Assembly: GCA_947496605.1 (NCBI GenBank)
Contig: CANMDF010000002.1
Location: forward strand, 372,001 to 436,000
DNA: 64,000 bases
Source: an uncultured Paracoccaceae bacterium
Lineage (GTDB): Bacteria > Pseudomonadota > Alphaproteobacteria > Rhodobacterales > Rhodobacteraceae
Reading direction: 5' to 3'
The notes under the pieces were generated by a model that ran no database searches, was not told the origin of the DNA, and saw only the letters and a program-made list of their open reading frames with translations. The position numbers and the translations under genes are program-made. Shown here piece after piece: positions 44,138 through 53,398 of this stretch. Within the stretch, counting starts at the first letter, position 1, and the number at the start of each line of letters is the position of its first letter.

Positions 44138-46135
44138 GTGAACCTAGTAAGAAAACTAAGCCTTGTTATGGCGTGTATTGTGGCGGCCCCTTTGGCTGCT
44201 CAATCAGTCGATCCCAAGAGCATTGCGGCCATTGATGCCAGCGATATTGATTGGGATGTCGCAAGCCAGATTGCACAAGAGGCAGGTTCGGTCACAGCCG
44301 ATACGCTGTTGTGGTTGCGCCTGCGCGCGGGCGAAGCCGAGTTTGCGCAGTATCGCGCATTCCTTTCTCGCCGAGCGGATTGGCCTGGATTAGATAGACT
44401 GCGATCCGAAGCAGAGTTGGCCATCGATGATAGCATTCCACCTGCGGAACGAGTGGCTTGGTTTGGTGACAGGACGCCGTTGACTGGCGCAGGGGCTGTG
44501 CGTTTGGCGCAAGCGCACCTTGCCTTGGATCAACCCGAAAAGGCGCGTGATGTATTGCGCGCCACTTGGATTGAGCGCCGCCTGTCTGAGGACGGGCAAG
44601 AGGCGATGACCGCCGCCTTCGCGGAAGACCTAAAGCCGTTTCATGCGGCTCGCGTAGATGAATTGCTGTGGCGATCCCGCGCGGCAGAGGCTGAACACAT
44701 GCTGCCGCTTTTGCCTGAAGATCAATCTGCGCTGGCTGCCGCACGTATCGGGTACATTACCCGCGCAGGAAACCTTCCTGCATTAGTTGCGAAGGTGCCC
44801 GCGGCCCTGCGTCTAGATCCCGGGTTTGCCTATGATCGCTATTCCTGGCTGTCTGGTCGGGGTGAGCGCACTGATGCGGTTAAGATGCTGCTCGAACGCT
44901 CGACCAGTCGCGCCGCTTTGGGCGAGCCTTTTCGCTGGTCTGGGTGGCGCCGTGTCTTGGCTCGGTGGGAAATGCGCGAAGGGCGGGCGGAACAGGCCTA
45001 TCTATTGGCATCGCGTCACTTTCTGACAAGTGGCAGTTCATATGCTGATCTTGAGTGGCTGTCAGGCTATATTTCATTGACGTATTTGGGTGATCCGGCC
45101 CAAGCGCTTGGCCATTTTCAGAATGCCTTGCGGGCGTCGGGCAGCCCAATTTCGCTGGGACGCATGCACTATTGGATTGGCCGTACCCATGAGGTGAAAG
45201 GTAATGCCACGTTGGCCGCCGATGCTTATAGTGCAGGGGCTGCACATCAGACCAGTTTTTATGGGCTCCTGGCCTCGGAAAAGGTGGGTCGTCCGTTAAG
45301 TCCAACGCTTGCTGGCACACAGGTCGCTTGGCAGAACGCCCCGGTGTTTGACGATGAGATTGTGCAAGCTGCGCTGATCTTATTGGCGGGCGGTGAACGT
45401 GGAGCGGCGTTTACGTTTTTCGCGCAACTTGGCCGCACATTGAATGCGACTGAACTGGCCCAACTTGGTGCTTATCTGAGTGAGATTGATGAACATCGTT
45501 ATACGATCCTTCTTGGAAAGGCGGCTGTTGCGCGGGGCATCCTTATTCCTGCGATCTATTATCCTATTCATGACATGGCAGCCCTAGACCTGCCTGCTGA
45601 CCCCGCGCTTTCACTTTCTATCGCCCGGCGCGAAAGTGAATTTAACGAAAGCATCGGAAGCCCTGTTGGGGCGCTTGGTTTAATGCAATTGATGCCAGCG
45701 ACGGCCCAAGAGGTTTCGGGAAATCTGGGCCTCCCCTATGCCCGTGGCCGCTTGACGAATGACTGGCAGTATAATGCGACTTTAGGCACGGCCTATCTTG
45801 CGTATCTGGAAGAAGAGTTCGGTCCAAGCCCAGTCATGATTGCAGCTGGCTACAACGCAGGCCCCAGCCGCCCCATTCGCTGGATGGATGAGCGCGGTGA
45901 TCCGCGATTGTTAGAGATGGATGTCGTTGATTGGATCGAACACATCCCATTTCGCGAGACCCGTAACTACGTGATGCGCGTAACTGAAAGCATCCCTGTT
46001 TATGAGGCGCGCCTGACCGGACGCACGGGCCCGGTGCGCTTTACTGATTTACTGATCGGGAAAAAACCAACGCTGCGCCCACGCGCAAGACCGACCCAAA
46101 CCGGCCCGGATGTCAGGCCCTCGGCACGCCCGTAA
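44138..46135 (+). CDS. Soluble lytic murein transglycosylase (Slt70-like, GTG start)
   Basis: A 665-residue periplasmic peptidoglycan lyase. A signal peptide spans about residues 1-22 (ending PLAAQ), a long alpha-superhelical domain follows (residues ~30-470), and the catalytic SLT domain sits near 490-620 with the catalytic Glu in ARRESEFNESIGSPVGALGLMQ (shown in part) and GYNAGP. A GTG at 44138 with AAAGGGA upstream gives the signal peptide its normal position. It is divergent from dapA. Confidence 0.92.
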   Translation: MNLVRKLSLVMACIVAAPLAAQSVDPKSIAAIDASDIDWDVASQIAQEAGSVTADTLLWLRLRAGEAEFAQYRAFLSRRADWPGLDRLRSEAELAIDDSIPPAERVAWFGDRTPLTGAGAVRLAQAHLALDQPEKARDVLRATWIERRLSEDGQEAMTAAFAEDLKPFHAARVDELLWRSRAAEAEHMLPLLPEDQSALAAARIGYITRAGNLPALVAKVPAALRLDPGFAYDRYSWLSGRGERTDAVKMLLERSTSRAALGEPFRWSGWRRVLARWEMREGRAEQAYLLASRHFLTSGSSYADLEWLSGYISLTYLGDPAQALGHFQNALRASGSPISLGRMHYWIGRTHEVKGNATLAADAYSAGAAHQTSFYGLLASEKVGRPLSPTLAGTQVAWQNAPVFDDEIVQAALILLAGGERGAAFTFFAQLGRTLNATELAQLGAYLSEIDEHRYTILLGKAAVARGILIPAIYYPIHDMAALDLPADPALSLSIARRESEFNESIGSPVGALGLMQLMPATAQEVSGNLGLPYARGRLTNDWQYNATLGTAYLAYLEEEFGPSPVMIAAGYNAGPSRPIRWMDERGDPRLLEMDVVDWIEHIPFRETRNYVMRVTESIPVYEARLTGRTGPVRFTDLLIGKKPTLRPRARPTQTGPDVRPSARP

Positions 46136-46136
46136 A

Positions 46137-47000
46137 CTAACTGGATTGTTTTGCCCGCCAAAGTGTGAAAAGGCCTGCTGCGACCACAATCGCTGCCCCG
46201 ATTGCCACGTTTGGGCGCAATGTTTCCCCCAGTAAGAAAATCCCGATGGCGCTGGCGAAGACCAATTGCAAATAGGCGAAAGGTTGGACCTCACTGGCCT
46301 CTGCCACCTCATAGGTTTTGATCAAGAGCCAGTGCCCGCCTGCGCCAGTTAGACAAAGTGCTGCCATCCATTGCCAATCATAGGCTGTCATGGGTTCCCA
46401 AAACCATACGCCTGCCACCGTCATGACCACGGCACCTGATGTGCCGGTCCAGAAGAAAGACGTGGCCGTGTTGTCTTTGCGTGCCGCATAGCGCGTGAGC
46501 AAACCATAAAGCGCAAACATAAGCGCTGATGCCAGTGGGATGATCGCTGCTGGCGCAAAGACAGTGTATCCCGGCTGCAAGATCACGAGCACACCAATGA
46601 ACCCGATACCGATGGCAACCCAACGCCGCCAGCCGACGTTCTCGCCCAAGACAGGCCCGGACAGGGCCGCGATCAACAACGGGTAACAGGCGAAAATAGC
46701 GTGGCTCTCGACAAGGCCCAACAGCACAAAGGCGCTGACCATAACGCAGATTTCGACCGCAAGCAGCGTGCCCCGTGCAATTTGGAGAAGGGGTTGCTGG
46801 GTGGCAGCCGCCGCCCGGATGGAGCCGGATTGCCGTGTGGCGATTGTTATGACGAAGGCAGCGAAGAACCAGTATCGGATCATTACGATCATGATGACAT
46901 TGTAGTTTTCCGCCAGATGCCGCGAGATGCCGTCTTGGACCGCAAAGACGAACGTCGTGGCGATCATCAAGAGGATGCCGAGGCGCGGGTTATTTTGCAT
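46137..47000 (-). CDS. EamA/DMT-family transporter
   Basis: A 287-residue membrane protein with about ten helices in two repeated EamA halves. The opening GILLMIATTFVFAVQDGISRHL and the later PLASALMFALYGLLTRYAA and FAYLQLVFASAIGIFLLGE are typical of drug/metabolite transporters related to RhaT/YdcZ-type exporters. The substrate is unknown. The start lies 11 bases inside the end of mnmD, so they are co-transcribed. Confidence 0.9.
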   Translation of the reverse strand: MQNNPRLGILLMIATTFVFAVQDGISRHLAENYNVIMIVMIRYWFFAAFVITIATRQSGSIRAAAATQQPLLQIARGTLLAVEICVMVSAFVLLGLVESHAIFACYPLLIAALSGPVLGENVGWRRWVAIGIGFIGVLVILQPGYTVFAPAAIIPLASALMFALYGLLTRYAARKDNTATSFFWTGTSGAVVMTVAGVWFWEPMTAYDWQWMAALCLTGAGGHWLLIKTYEVAEASEVQPFAYLQLVFASAIGIFLLGETLRPNVAIGAAIVVAAGLFTLWRAKQSS

Positions 47001-47670
47001 CCAGCATCCTTGCGCGGGTCATATGTCGTTTACGCCCATAGCCAGGCACGCGGGTGACGTCGAAACCAGCATCGCTCAGGCTTTGCCGGATGTGACCTGC
47101 CGCAGAATAGGTCGCAGCGGTACCCCCCGGTTTGGTGTGAGCGCCAACAGCGTCCAGCAGGTCAGGTTGCCAAAGTTCGGGGTTCTTTGCAGGTGAGAAA
47201 CCATCTAGAAACCACGCGTCGGCGTGTCCGTGCCAAGCTGGCAAGGTTGCGCGCGCGTCGCCTTTGATGACATGCAGCGTTGGGCCGTTGGTGAGGGCGA
47301 TCTCTTCTTTGTCGGGCGACCATTCCGACATCAGGATGTCGGCGTAGGAGGCGACTTGCGGGAAATGTGCAAGGGCGTTGCGCATATCGTCAATTGCCAT
47401 TGGGAAGGCCTCAAATGACGTGAAATGGAGTGTGCCTTGTCGTCCTGCGTCGGCCCAAACTGCCCAAGTCGCCAGCAGGTTCAGCCCGGTTCCGAACCCC
47501 AACTCTGCAATCTGGAAATCGCCGCCAAAACGTGCAGGCAGGTCGTTACCCGCGAGAAACACATGTGCCGTTTCAGCCAGTCCATTCTCAAGCGAATAGT
47601 AAGGGTCATCGAACGCAGTTGCGATCGGCACACCATCCCGCCAGTCGAGTTTTGCTGTCTGGTCTGTCAT
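46990..47670 (-). CDS. mnmD: tRNA 5-methylaminomethyl-2-thiouridine methyltransferase, MnmD type
   Basis: A 226-residue SAM-dependent methyltransferase that forms mnm5U34 in tRNA, equivalent to the first domain of the bifunctional MnmC. The motifs SLENGLAETAHVFLAGND, ELGFGTGLNLLATW (SAM site, near residue 60) and DAWFLDGFSPAKNPELW (near 150) are diagnostic. The start at 47670 (MTDQTAKLDWRDG) is favoured. The FAD-dependent partner is encoded divergently 47 bases away. Confidence 0.92.
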   Translation of the reverse strand: MTDQTAKLDWRDGVPIATAFDDPYYSLENGLAETAHVFLAGNDLPARFGGDFQIAELGFGTGLNLLATWAVWADAGRQGTLHFTSFEAFPMAIDDMRNALAHFPQVASYADILMSEWSPDKEEIALTNGPTLHVIKGDARATLPAWHGHADAWFLDGFSPAKNPELWQPDLLDAVGAHTKPGGTAATYSAAGHIRQSLSDAGFDVTRVPGYGRKRHMTRARMLDAK

Positions 47671-47717
47671 GCGCCCTTGCCTTACCACTGCCCCATCTTT
47701 GAGCGGAAGGATGACGA

Positions 47718-48722
47718 ATGGCAACGGCTGATGTGACAGTCATGGGGGCGGGCGTGTTTGGTCTGTCGGTGGCCTATGCTTGTGCACGCAAAGGGGCGCA
47801 GGTGCGCGTGATTGATCCGCATGGCGTGGCGTCTGGGTCCAGCGGTGGCTTGGTGGGGGCCTTGGCCCCGCACGTGCCTGAGAATTGGAATGAGAAGAAA
47901 GCGTTTCAGTTTGAAAGCTTAATCATGGCCGCAGCGTTTTGGCGCGACGTGTCGGCGTTGAGTGGCGCAGATGTGGGCTATGCCCGGACTGGCCGCTTGC
48001 AGCCTTTGGCGGACGCACGTGCTGTGGATCTGGCCCGTGCGCGTGCTGCGACTGCTGCAGACCTTTGGCAAGGCAAAGCGCTTTGGGAGGTAGTATCAGC
48101 CGATGGCGCCGCTTGGATGCCACCATCGCCCAGTGGCATGGTCGTGCATGATACTCTGTCCGCCTTGATCCATCCCCGCCGGGCGACCCGTGCTTTGGCG
48201 GATGCTGTGATTGCGCTTGGCGGTGAGGTGCTGTCGGAAGGTCTGCCTGAAGGCAAGGTCGTTTGGGCAACAGGCTGGCCGGGTATGCAAGAGATCGGCG
48301 GCAATGGCGTCAAGGGGCAGGCGGCATTGTTGCGCTTTGATGCAGCAGGCAAGCCGCAGCTGTTTGCTGATGCTTTGCATATTATTCCGCATGGGGATGG
48401 CACCGTCGCGATTGGGTCAACTTCTGAGCGCGAATTTGATGACCCTATCAGAACTGATGCGGCTTTGGATGATGTGTTGGACCGCGCGGTGAGTGCATTT
48501 CCGATCCTGCATGGTGCCGCGGTCTTAGAGCGTTGGGCCGGTGTGCGCCCGCGTGCCAAGAGTCGGGCCCCTGTCTTGGGCGTGCATCCAACGCGGGACG
48601 GCGACTATATCGCGAATGGTGGGTTCAAGATTGGCTTTGGTATGGCACCGAAAGTGGGGGCTGTGATGGCAGCGCTGGTTTTAGATGGCGACGACCAGAT
48701 ACCAGCAGGCTTTCGCGCTTGA
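47718..48722 (+). CDS. FAD-dependent oxidoreductase, MnmC C-terminal-domain type
   Basis: A 334-residue DAO-fold flavoprotein. The FAD-binding VMGAGVFGLSVAYACARKG is at the N-terminus, SGSSGGLVGALAPHVPENW near residue 38 and NGGFKIGFGMAPKVG near 300. Because it is paired divergently with mnmD, it most likely supplies the cmnm5U to nm5U oxidation done by the second domain of MnmC, but a general amino-acid oxidase role is not excluded. Confidence 0.85.
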   Translation: MATADVTVMGAGVFGLSVAYACARKGAQVRVIDPHGVASGSSGGLVGALAPHVPENWNEKKAFQFESLIMAAAFWRDVSALSGADVGYARTGRLQPLADARAVDLARARAATAADLWQGKALWEVVSADGAAWMPPSPSGMVVHDTLSALIHPRRATRALADAVIALGGEVLSEGLPEGKVVWATGWPGMQEIGGNGVKGQAALLRFDAAGKPQLFADALHIIPHGDGTVAIGSTSEREFDDPIRTDAALDDVLDRAVSAFPILHGAAVLERWAGVRPRAKSRAPVLGVHPTRDGDYIANGGFKIGFGMAPKVGAVMAALVLDGDDQIPAGFRA

Positions 48723-48734
48723 GATAGGTTGGCA

Positions 48735-48778
48735 GGGGCGCTGCCCCCGTCGCTGCGCTCCTCCCCCGAGGTATTTTC
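48735..48778 (+). terminator. Extragenic GC hairpin followed by GAGGTATTTT motif
   Basis: GGGGC-GCT-GCCCC forms a short hairpin just after the FAD-enzyme stop and is followed by CTCCCCCGAGGTATTTTCG. The CCCCCGAGGTATTTT element recurs between genes in many Rhodobacteraceae genomes, by my recollection, and probably acts as a terminator. Confidence 0.5.
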
Positions 48779-48799
48779 GAACATGAGAAATGAGGGTGA

Positions 48800-49468
48800 T
48801 CAGACAGTCGGGGCTTTAGCGAATGGCAGGTGGCCTGTCTTGATCCAGAACGTGGCTCCTGCCTTGTTTGCTGTGATCTTTAGCGGGATATTTTGTGGCA
48901 AGCGCAGCCATGCCCCTGTGCTCAGCGTGTCGGCCCCTTCGGTTGCACTACCCGAAATCATCAGCAACTCGGTGCCGCCGGTGGGCGTTTCTGCGAGAGA
49001 AGCGCCCGGTGCAAGCGAGATGAAACGTACTGTTTCACGATCGTCTTGATGGAGTGTTTGGCCTGTGATGCCTGCCCCTAAGGACGCGAGCCCAGCGGTC
49101 ATGTCTTTGCGAAACTGTGTCCGGTCATCAGGGTCGAACTGCCAGAGTTTGACAAAGATCGTGCAACCTTCGGCAGCGCCCGGTGTGTGCGATGTTGTGG
49201 GTGGATTGCGCACGTATGTGCCGGCTGGATAATCGCCATGTTCGTCTTGGAAGACACCGTCGAGGACGATGAATTCTTCACCGCCTGTATGTGTATGTGC
49301 CGAAAACGTGCTGCCGGGTGCGTAGCGTACAATCGATGTGGCCCGCGCGACTTCGTCCCCGATCCGGTCAAGCATGCGCCGGTCAACGCCGGGCATGGGT
49401 GACGCTTGCCAAGGCAGATCAGTTGTGTTGACCAAAACCCGTTGCGCGAAATCAGCGTTCAGTTCCAT
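48800..49468 (-). CDS. Double-cupin ChrR-like protein
   Basis: A 222-residue protein with two cupin domains. The first has the metal-binding pattern [25 protein letters not shown] (residues ~60-84, shown in part), close to the C-terminal cupin of the anti-sigma factor ChrR; the second (residues ~130-215) is weaker. The ChrR zinc-binding N-terminal domain is missing, so it is not a full anti-sigma factor. It lies 11 bases after pxpA and belongs to that operon. Confidence 0.88.
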   Translation of the reverse strand: MELNADFAQRVLVNTTDLPWQASPMPGVDRRMLDRIGDEVARATSIVRYAPGSTFSAHTHTGGEEFIVLDGVFQDEHGDYPAGTYVRNPPTTSHTPGAAEGCTIFVKLWQFDPDDRTQFRKDMTAGLASLGAGITGQTLHQDDRETVRFISLAPGASLAETPTGGTELLMISGSATEGADTLSTGAWLRLPQNIPLKITANKAGATFWIKTGHLPFAKAPTV

Positions 49469-49478
49469 GGTGTTTCCT

Positions 49479-50237
49479 TCAAAGCTTGGCGATTGTGATA
49501 CCGGCATCCGAGAGGTGCTGCCGAATGCCTCGTGCCATCGTCACAGCCCCGGGCGTGTCCCCATGCAGGCAGATGGTGTCAATCTGGCAAGGGATGTGTT
49601 TTCCGGATTCTGAGATAATCGCCCCGGCGTTCAGCATTTCCAGTATGCGCGGTGCCGCGGTTGTCGCGTCATGCAGTACGGCGCCGGGTTTGCTGCGATC
49701 AACCAGAGTCGCGTCATCATTGTAGGCCCTGTCAGCAAAAATTTCGCCTGCCCAGTTGCAGCCCAACTCGCGCGTGACGTCTTCCATCGCTGTTGCAGCC
49801 AGCACCATGATCACGATGTCGGGGTCCACGTCGAGGGCCGCTTGATAGCACGCCCGCGCCAAAGCGTAATCGACCGATGCCATGTTCGAGAGCGCCCCAT
49901 GCAGTTTCAGGTGCCTGACTGACCCACCAGCCCGCTTGGCCATCGCTTGTGCAGCGCCCAGTTGATAGGCGACCGCGTTGGCGATTTCATGATGCGGGAG
50001 CGGCAGTTGCCTGCGCCCGAACCCTTTGAGGTCTGCGAACCCCGGATGTGCACCTATGCCAACACCATTTGCGACGGCTAGTCGCATCGTTCCATCCATG
50101 ACATCGGGGTCGCCTGCATGAAACCCGCAGGCGATATTTGCGGATGAGACGATATCCAACAGCGCCGCATCGTCGCCCATCTGCCATGGCCCAAAGCCTT
50201 CGCCCATATCAGCATTTAAGTCGACGGTGCGTGTCAT
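49479..50237 (-). CDS. pxpA: 5-Oxoprolinase subunit A
   Basis: The LamB/YcsF-family subunit of the ATP-dependent 5-oxoprolinase PxpABC, which opens 5-oxoproline to glutamate. The 252-residue protein opens with [14 protein letters not shown] and contains [12 protein letters not shown] (near 40) and [15 protein letters not shown] (near 70), all family hallmarks. The start at 50237 is two bases past the pxpC stop. 5-Oxoproline arises from glutathione and glutamine breakdown. Confidence 0.94.
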   Translation of the reverse strand: MTRTVDLNADMGEGFGPWQMGDDAALLDIVSSANIACGFHAGDPDVMDGTMRLAVANGVGIGAHPGFADLKGFGRRQLPLPHHEIANAVAYQLGAAQAMAKRAGGSVRHLKLHGALSNMASVDYALARACYQAALDVDPDIVIMVLAATAMEDVTRELGCNWAGEIFADRAYNDDATLVDRSKPGAVLHDATTAAPRILEMLNAGAIISESGKHIPCQIDTICLHGDTPGAVTMARGIRQHLSDAGITIAKL

Positions 50238-50238
50238 G

Positions 50239-51258
50239 TCAGGGCCTTTCAAGGTCATCGCCGGGGGTCGCCCCGCTGATCAATTGGTAGCGCAGCAGAT
50301 CGGCAATGTCATGCGGGTCGCGGATAATGGGCTGGCACATCTTTGTGATCGCGCGCAGTTGCGCATCATATGACTGCGCTGTTGTATCGGCGTCTGCGAG
50401 CGACAAAAATTGAAACCGCAAAGGCGTGCCCGGAGCGGCCTGTGCGATCTTGGGCAAGTCCGCAGGAATAACGCTGCCGATCCGGGGATAACCCCCGATA
50501 GTTTGGCATTCGGCAAGTAGAATGTAGGGGACACCTGCACCCGTGATTTGGATGTCACCGGGCACAATAAGATCGGACACATGGGTCAATCCGCCCGTGG
50601 TGCTGAAATCGCCACCTTCATAGTCCAGTCTGATCCCTTGCCGGTTGCCCTTTGCACTGCGCAGGAAAGTCATGGCGCTGAATGCGGTCTGCGTTTGCTG
50701 ATCAAAGAAGTCCGTCTGTGGTCCGGGCATGATCCGGATCATGCCGCCTTTGAAACGGTCTGAGGGTGGCAGTTTTTGTGGAGCAGCCATGCGCTTTGGG
50801 TCTGGACCCAATGGCAAGGTATCACCGGCTTGTAGCCGTGCCCCGATACCTGCTGTCAGATGCGTCGCGCGGCTGTCCATGATCGGGTCTGTTGTCATCC
50901 CGCCAGCAAAGCGCAGATAGCCATAGACGCCCTTTTGCGCCCCCCGGATCGAGAGTTCTGCGCCAGCAGGCAAAAAATGCGTGCAATTGTGCGCTGCGTT
51001 TTCGCCATCGATGTCGGCCTGCATGACAGCGCCGGTTAAGGTAAACCGCACACCTTCGCTTGTGCTGAACGTCCCCCCCAAGCCCATCATTTCGATTGCG
51101 GCGTCGGCTGGATTTGTACCAAGTAAAGCTGCGCCTTCTAACAATGCAAGCGGATCAGCTGCGCCACCTGTGGACAACCCTTGGGCTTTCCATCCGGGGC
51201 GCCCGAGGTCTTGGATTGTCAGGCCGGGTCCTGCGCTGTGAATGGTCAGTTTCGGCAT
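50239..51258 (-). CDS. pxpC: 5-Oxoprolinase subunit C
   Basis: The 339-residue biotin-dependent carboxylase-like subunit (KipA/AHS2 domain). It begins with IHSAGPGLTIQDLGRPGWKA (in part) and contains GLSTGGAADPLA and the downstream RIMPGPQTDFF near 190. The ATG at 51258 overlaps the stop of pxpB (TAATG), which decides the start. Confidence 0.93.
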   Translation of the reverse strand: MPKLTIHSAGPGLTIQDLGRPGWKAQGLSTGGAADPLALLEGAALLGTNPADAAIEMMGLGGTFSTSEGVRFTLTGAVMQADIDGENAAHNCTHFLPAGAELSIRGAQKGVYGYLRFAGGMTTDPIMDSRATHLTAGIGARLQAGDTLPLGPDPKRMAAPQKLPPSDRFKGGMIRIMPGPQTDFFDQQTQTAFSAMTFLRSAKGNRQGIRLDYEGGDFSTTGGLTHVSDLIVPGDIQITGAGVPYILLAECQTIGGYPRIGSVIPADLPKIAQAAPGTPLRFQFLSLADADTTAQSYDAQLRAITKMCQPIIRDPHDIADLLRYQLISGATPGDDLERP

Positions 51259-51992
51259 TACCGTAGCACTTCGCAAATGGCACCACCGTTGGTGTCGGTG
51301 TTCTGTTGGATTGCGCGAAAATCCGTGTCGGATACGGCTTGAAACTGCACTGCATCACCGGGTTCAAAAGCGAAGGGTTGTGATGTTTCGGGCAAATAGA
51401 CGCGGAATGCGGTTTGTCCGATGTGACGCCAGCCTGTCGGTGCATCGGCGGCCCAAATGATCAACTGACGCACGGCTGTAATCAGCGCGCCGCGTGGCAG
51501 GCCTTCGGTCAACTCTGATTGACGCGGCACGTTCCAATGATCGGGTAGCATGCCGAGGTAAGGTTGTCCGGGTGCAAAGCCGATCGCGATGACACGCACA
51601 GTCGTGGCTTCGATATCGGCGATGGCTTGCGCGGGTGTGATCCCGGCCAGGGTCGCGACCTCTTGCAATTGCGGTGCAAATGCGGGGCTGAAGGCCGCTG
51701 GAATGCGCCACTGCCGACGGGGCCCGAGGTCCGTGGCAGTAGGGGTATCCAGCAAGGCTGAGATGGCTTTCGTGACAATTTCGCGGGTGGTGCGTTCAGG
51801 GTCAAAGCCAACACGCACGGACACGAGAGAAGACGCAACTTCGGTCACGCCTGTGATTGCAGCGTCCGCGACCAAACTACGAAAGCTGAGCGCGCGTGCA
51901 TTTGCGTCTTCGGATAAGACCCGCGCAAAACGTACCAATATGCCATCGACCCCAAGGGGGCGTAATTCAGGGGCATGTACGTCTGCGGTCAT
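51258..51992 (-). CDS. pxpB: 5-Oxoprolinase subunit B
   Basis: The 244-residue AHS1/KipI-like subunit. The hallmark VIAIGFAPGQPYLGMLP (near residue 135) and the RQWRIPAAFSPAFAPQLQEVA region (near 92) match PxpB. It lies nine bases downstream of the rhodanese gene and overlaps pxpC by one base, giving the order pxpB-pxpC-pxpA. Confidence 0.93.
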   Translation of the reverse strand: MTADVHAPELRPLGVDGILVRFARVLSEDANARALSFRSLVADAAITGVTEVASSLVSVRVGFDPERTTREIVTKAISALLDTPTATDLGPRRQWRIPAAFSPAFAPQLQEVATLAGITPAQAIADIEATTVRVIAIGFAPGQPYLGMLPDHWNVPRQSELTEGLPRGALITAVRQLIIWAADAPTGWRHIGQTAFRVYLPETSQPFAFEPGDAVQFQAVSDTDFRAIQQNTDTNGGAICEVLR

Positions 51993-52001
51993 GGGCGTGG
52001 T

Positions 52002-52403
52002 CTAAGAGGTCTTTTCGGGGCTGTCGATGGCTCCACCCATTTTTGCCCATTCTGAAAACCCGTTCTTAAGATGTGCTGCCGGAAAACCCATATCGTTAAG
52101 CGTCGCAACTGTCAGTGCAGATCGCCAGCCGGATGCACAGTGGAAAACAAAGGTGCGGTCTTCGCCGAAGACATCTTTGAAATAGGGGCTATCGGGGTCA
52201 ATCCAGAACTCGGCCATCCCGCGCGGGCAGTGAAAGCTGCCGGGAATGGATCCGCTGCGTTGCCGTTCGCGGATGTCGCGCAAATCCACAAAAGTGACTT
52301 GAGGGTCATGAAGCATAGCGATTGCATCGCCGGTTTCGACCTCTTCGATACGTGCGCGGGCCTCTGCGACAAGGGCTGCGGATGATGTTTTGAGTTTCGG
52401 CAT
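52002..52403 (-). CDS. Single-domain rhodanese-like sulfurtransferase
   Basis: A 133-residue rhodanese with the active-site cysteine loop HCASGWRSA (near residue 95) and the opening TFVDLRDIRER near 38. The start at 52403 (MPKLKTSSAALVAEAR) is the first Met after the divergent gap; upstream codons lack similarity. It is the first gene of the pxpBCA-cupin transcript. Its sulfur acceptor is unknown. Confidence 0.9.
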   Translation of the reverse strand: MPKLKTSSAALVAEARARIEEVETGDAIAMLHDPQVTFVDLRDIRERQRSGSIPGSFHCPRGMAEFWIDPDSPYFKDVFGEDRTFVFHCASGWRSALTVATLNDMGFPAAHLKNGFSEWAKMGGAIDSPEKTS

Positions 52404-52582
52404 AGTCGACCTGCAAGTTGGGTACGCCTTAGTTGCGCATAACCCATGTGCAGATGTCCAGATGCAGTATGGCGCAAACTGCAACATTCCCTGACGCCAA
52501 TATGATGAGTGTTCATTTTACCCCAACCTATCCCGCCAACTAAGAGGGTGGTGACGCTTTTTAGAATGACGGAGACCCTCAG

Positions 52583-53398
52583 ATGCGCACCACTTACATG
52601 ATTGCCCTTTGCCTGCTTGCGGCATCGGCCACGACAACACTTGCTCAAGAGCAGACCACGGAAACTGAAACGATGGCGGAAGAGGTCATGGAAGACGCTG
52701 TTGAAGAGATGGCAGATGACGTGATGGCCGATGATGCGATGGAAGAGGCAATGGCCGATGAGCCGATGACTGAAGAGGTTATGTCGGAAGACACGATGTC
52801 AGAAGATATGGCCGACGATGCTATGGAAGCTGAAATGGCCGACGAAACCACGGACGCTGAGATGGTCGAAGACACCATGGCTGACGAAGTGATGGCCGAC
52901 GAAACGATGGCTGAAGAGACGATGTCAGACGACACAATGGCTGATGACGTCATGGCAGATGAAACACCAACCCTAGAGGAAGTGGCCGCCGCTGACCCTG
53001 ATTTAGCTGTCCGCACAAATGAAGACGGCGAAGTTGATGCGATGGTGATGCTATCCGACGTCTTGTTTGGCTTTGGTGACGCGTCGCTGAACCCTGCTGC
53101 ATTGGACGTTCTAGCCGGCGTGGCCGAGAAACTCAGCGATGTGCCTTCTCTGGAGATCACGGGTCATACAGATTCTGTTGGCGATGAAGCGTTCAACCTG
53201 GACCTCGGTCAACGCAGGGCAGATGCCGTGCGTGATTGGCTAATCGCGAACACCAGCTTTGAGGCTGACGTGATCACAGCACGTGGCGTCGGTGAGGCCG
53301 ATCCGATTGCTGAAAACCGGACCGAGGCTGGCGGTGATAACCCCGAAGGCCGCGCTTTGAACCGCCGGGTTGAATTTACGCTGCCAGACGAAGGTTAG
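52583..53398 (+). CDS. OmpA-family protein with acidic methionine-rich pentapeptide linker
   Basis: A 271-residue exported protein. Residues 1-21 are a signal peptide (ending TTTLAQ). Residues ~31-128 form a linker of five-residue units reading M-[AS]-[DE]-[DE]-x, with 19 methionines and many Asp/Glu but no Lys or Arg. Residues ~155-268 form an OmpA peptidoglycan-binding domain (ITGHTDSVGDEAFN, LGQRRADAVRDWL, NRRVEFTL). It is probably periplasmic, attached to the cell wall. The stop overlaps the convergent OtnC stop. Confidence 0.9.
   Translation: MRTTYMIALCLLAASATTTLAQEQTTETETMAEEVMEDAVEEMADDVMADDAMEEAMADEPMTEEVMSEDTMSEDMADDAMEAEMADETTDAEMVEDTMADEVMADETMAEETMSDDTMADDVMADETPTLEEVAAADPDLAVRTNEDGEVDAMVMLSDVLFGFGDASLNPAALDVLAGVAEKLSDVPSLEITGHTDSVGDEAFNLDLGQRRADAVRDWLIANTSFEADVITARGVGEADPIAENRTEAGGDNPEGRALNRRVEFTLPDEG
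52673..52966 (+). repeat. Pentapeptide-coding repeat (M-A/S-D/E-D/E-x)
   Basis: About 19 units of 12-15 bases with ATG at the start of almost every unit, inside the OmpA-like gene. All length changes keep the frame. Confidence 0.85.
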
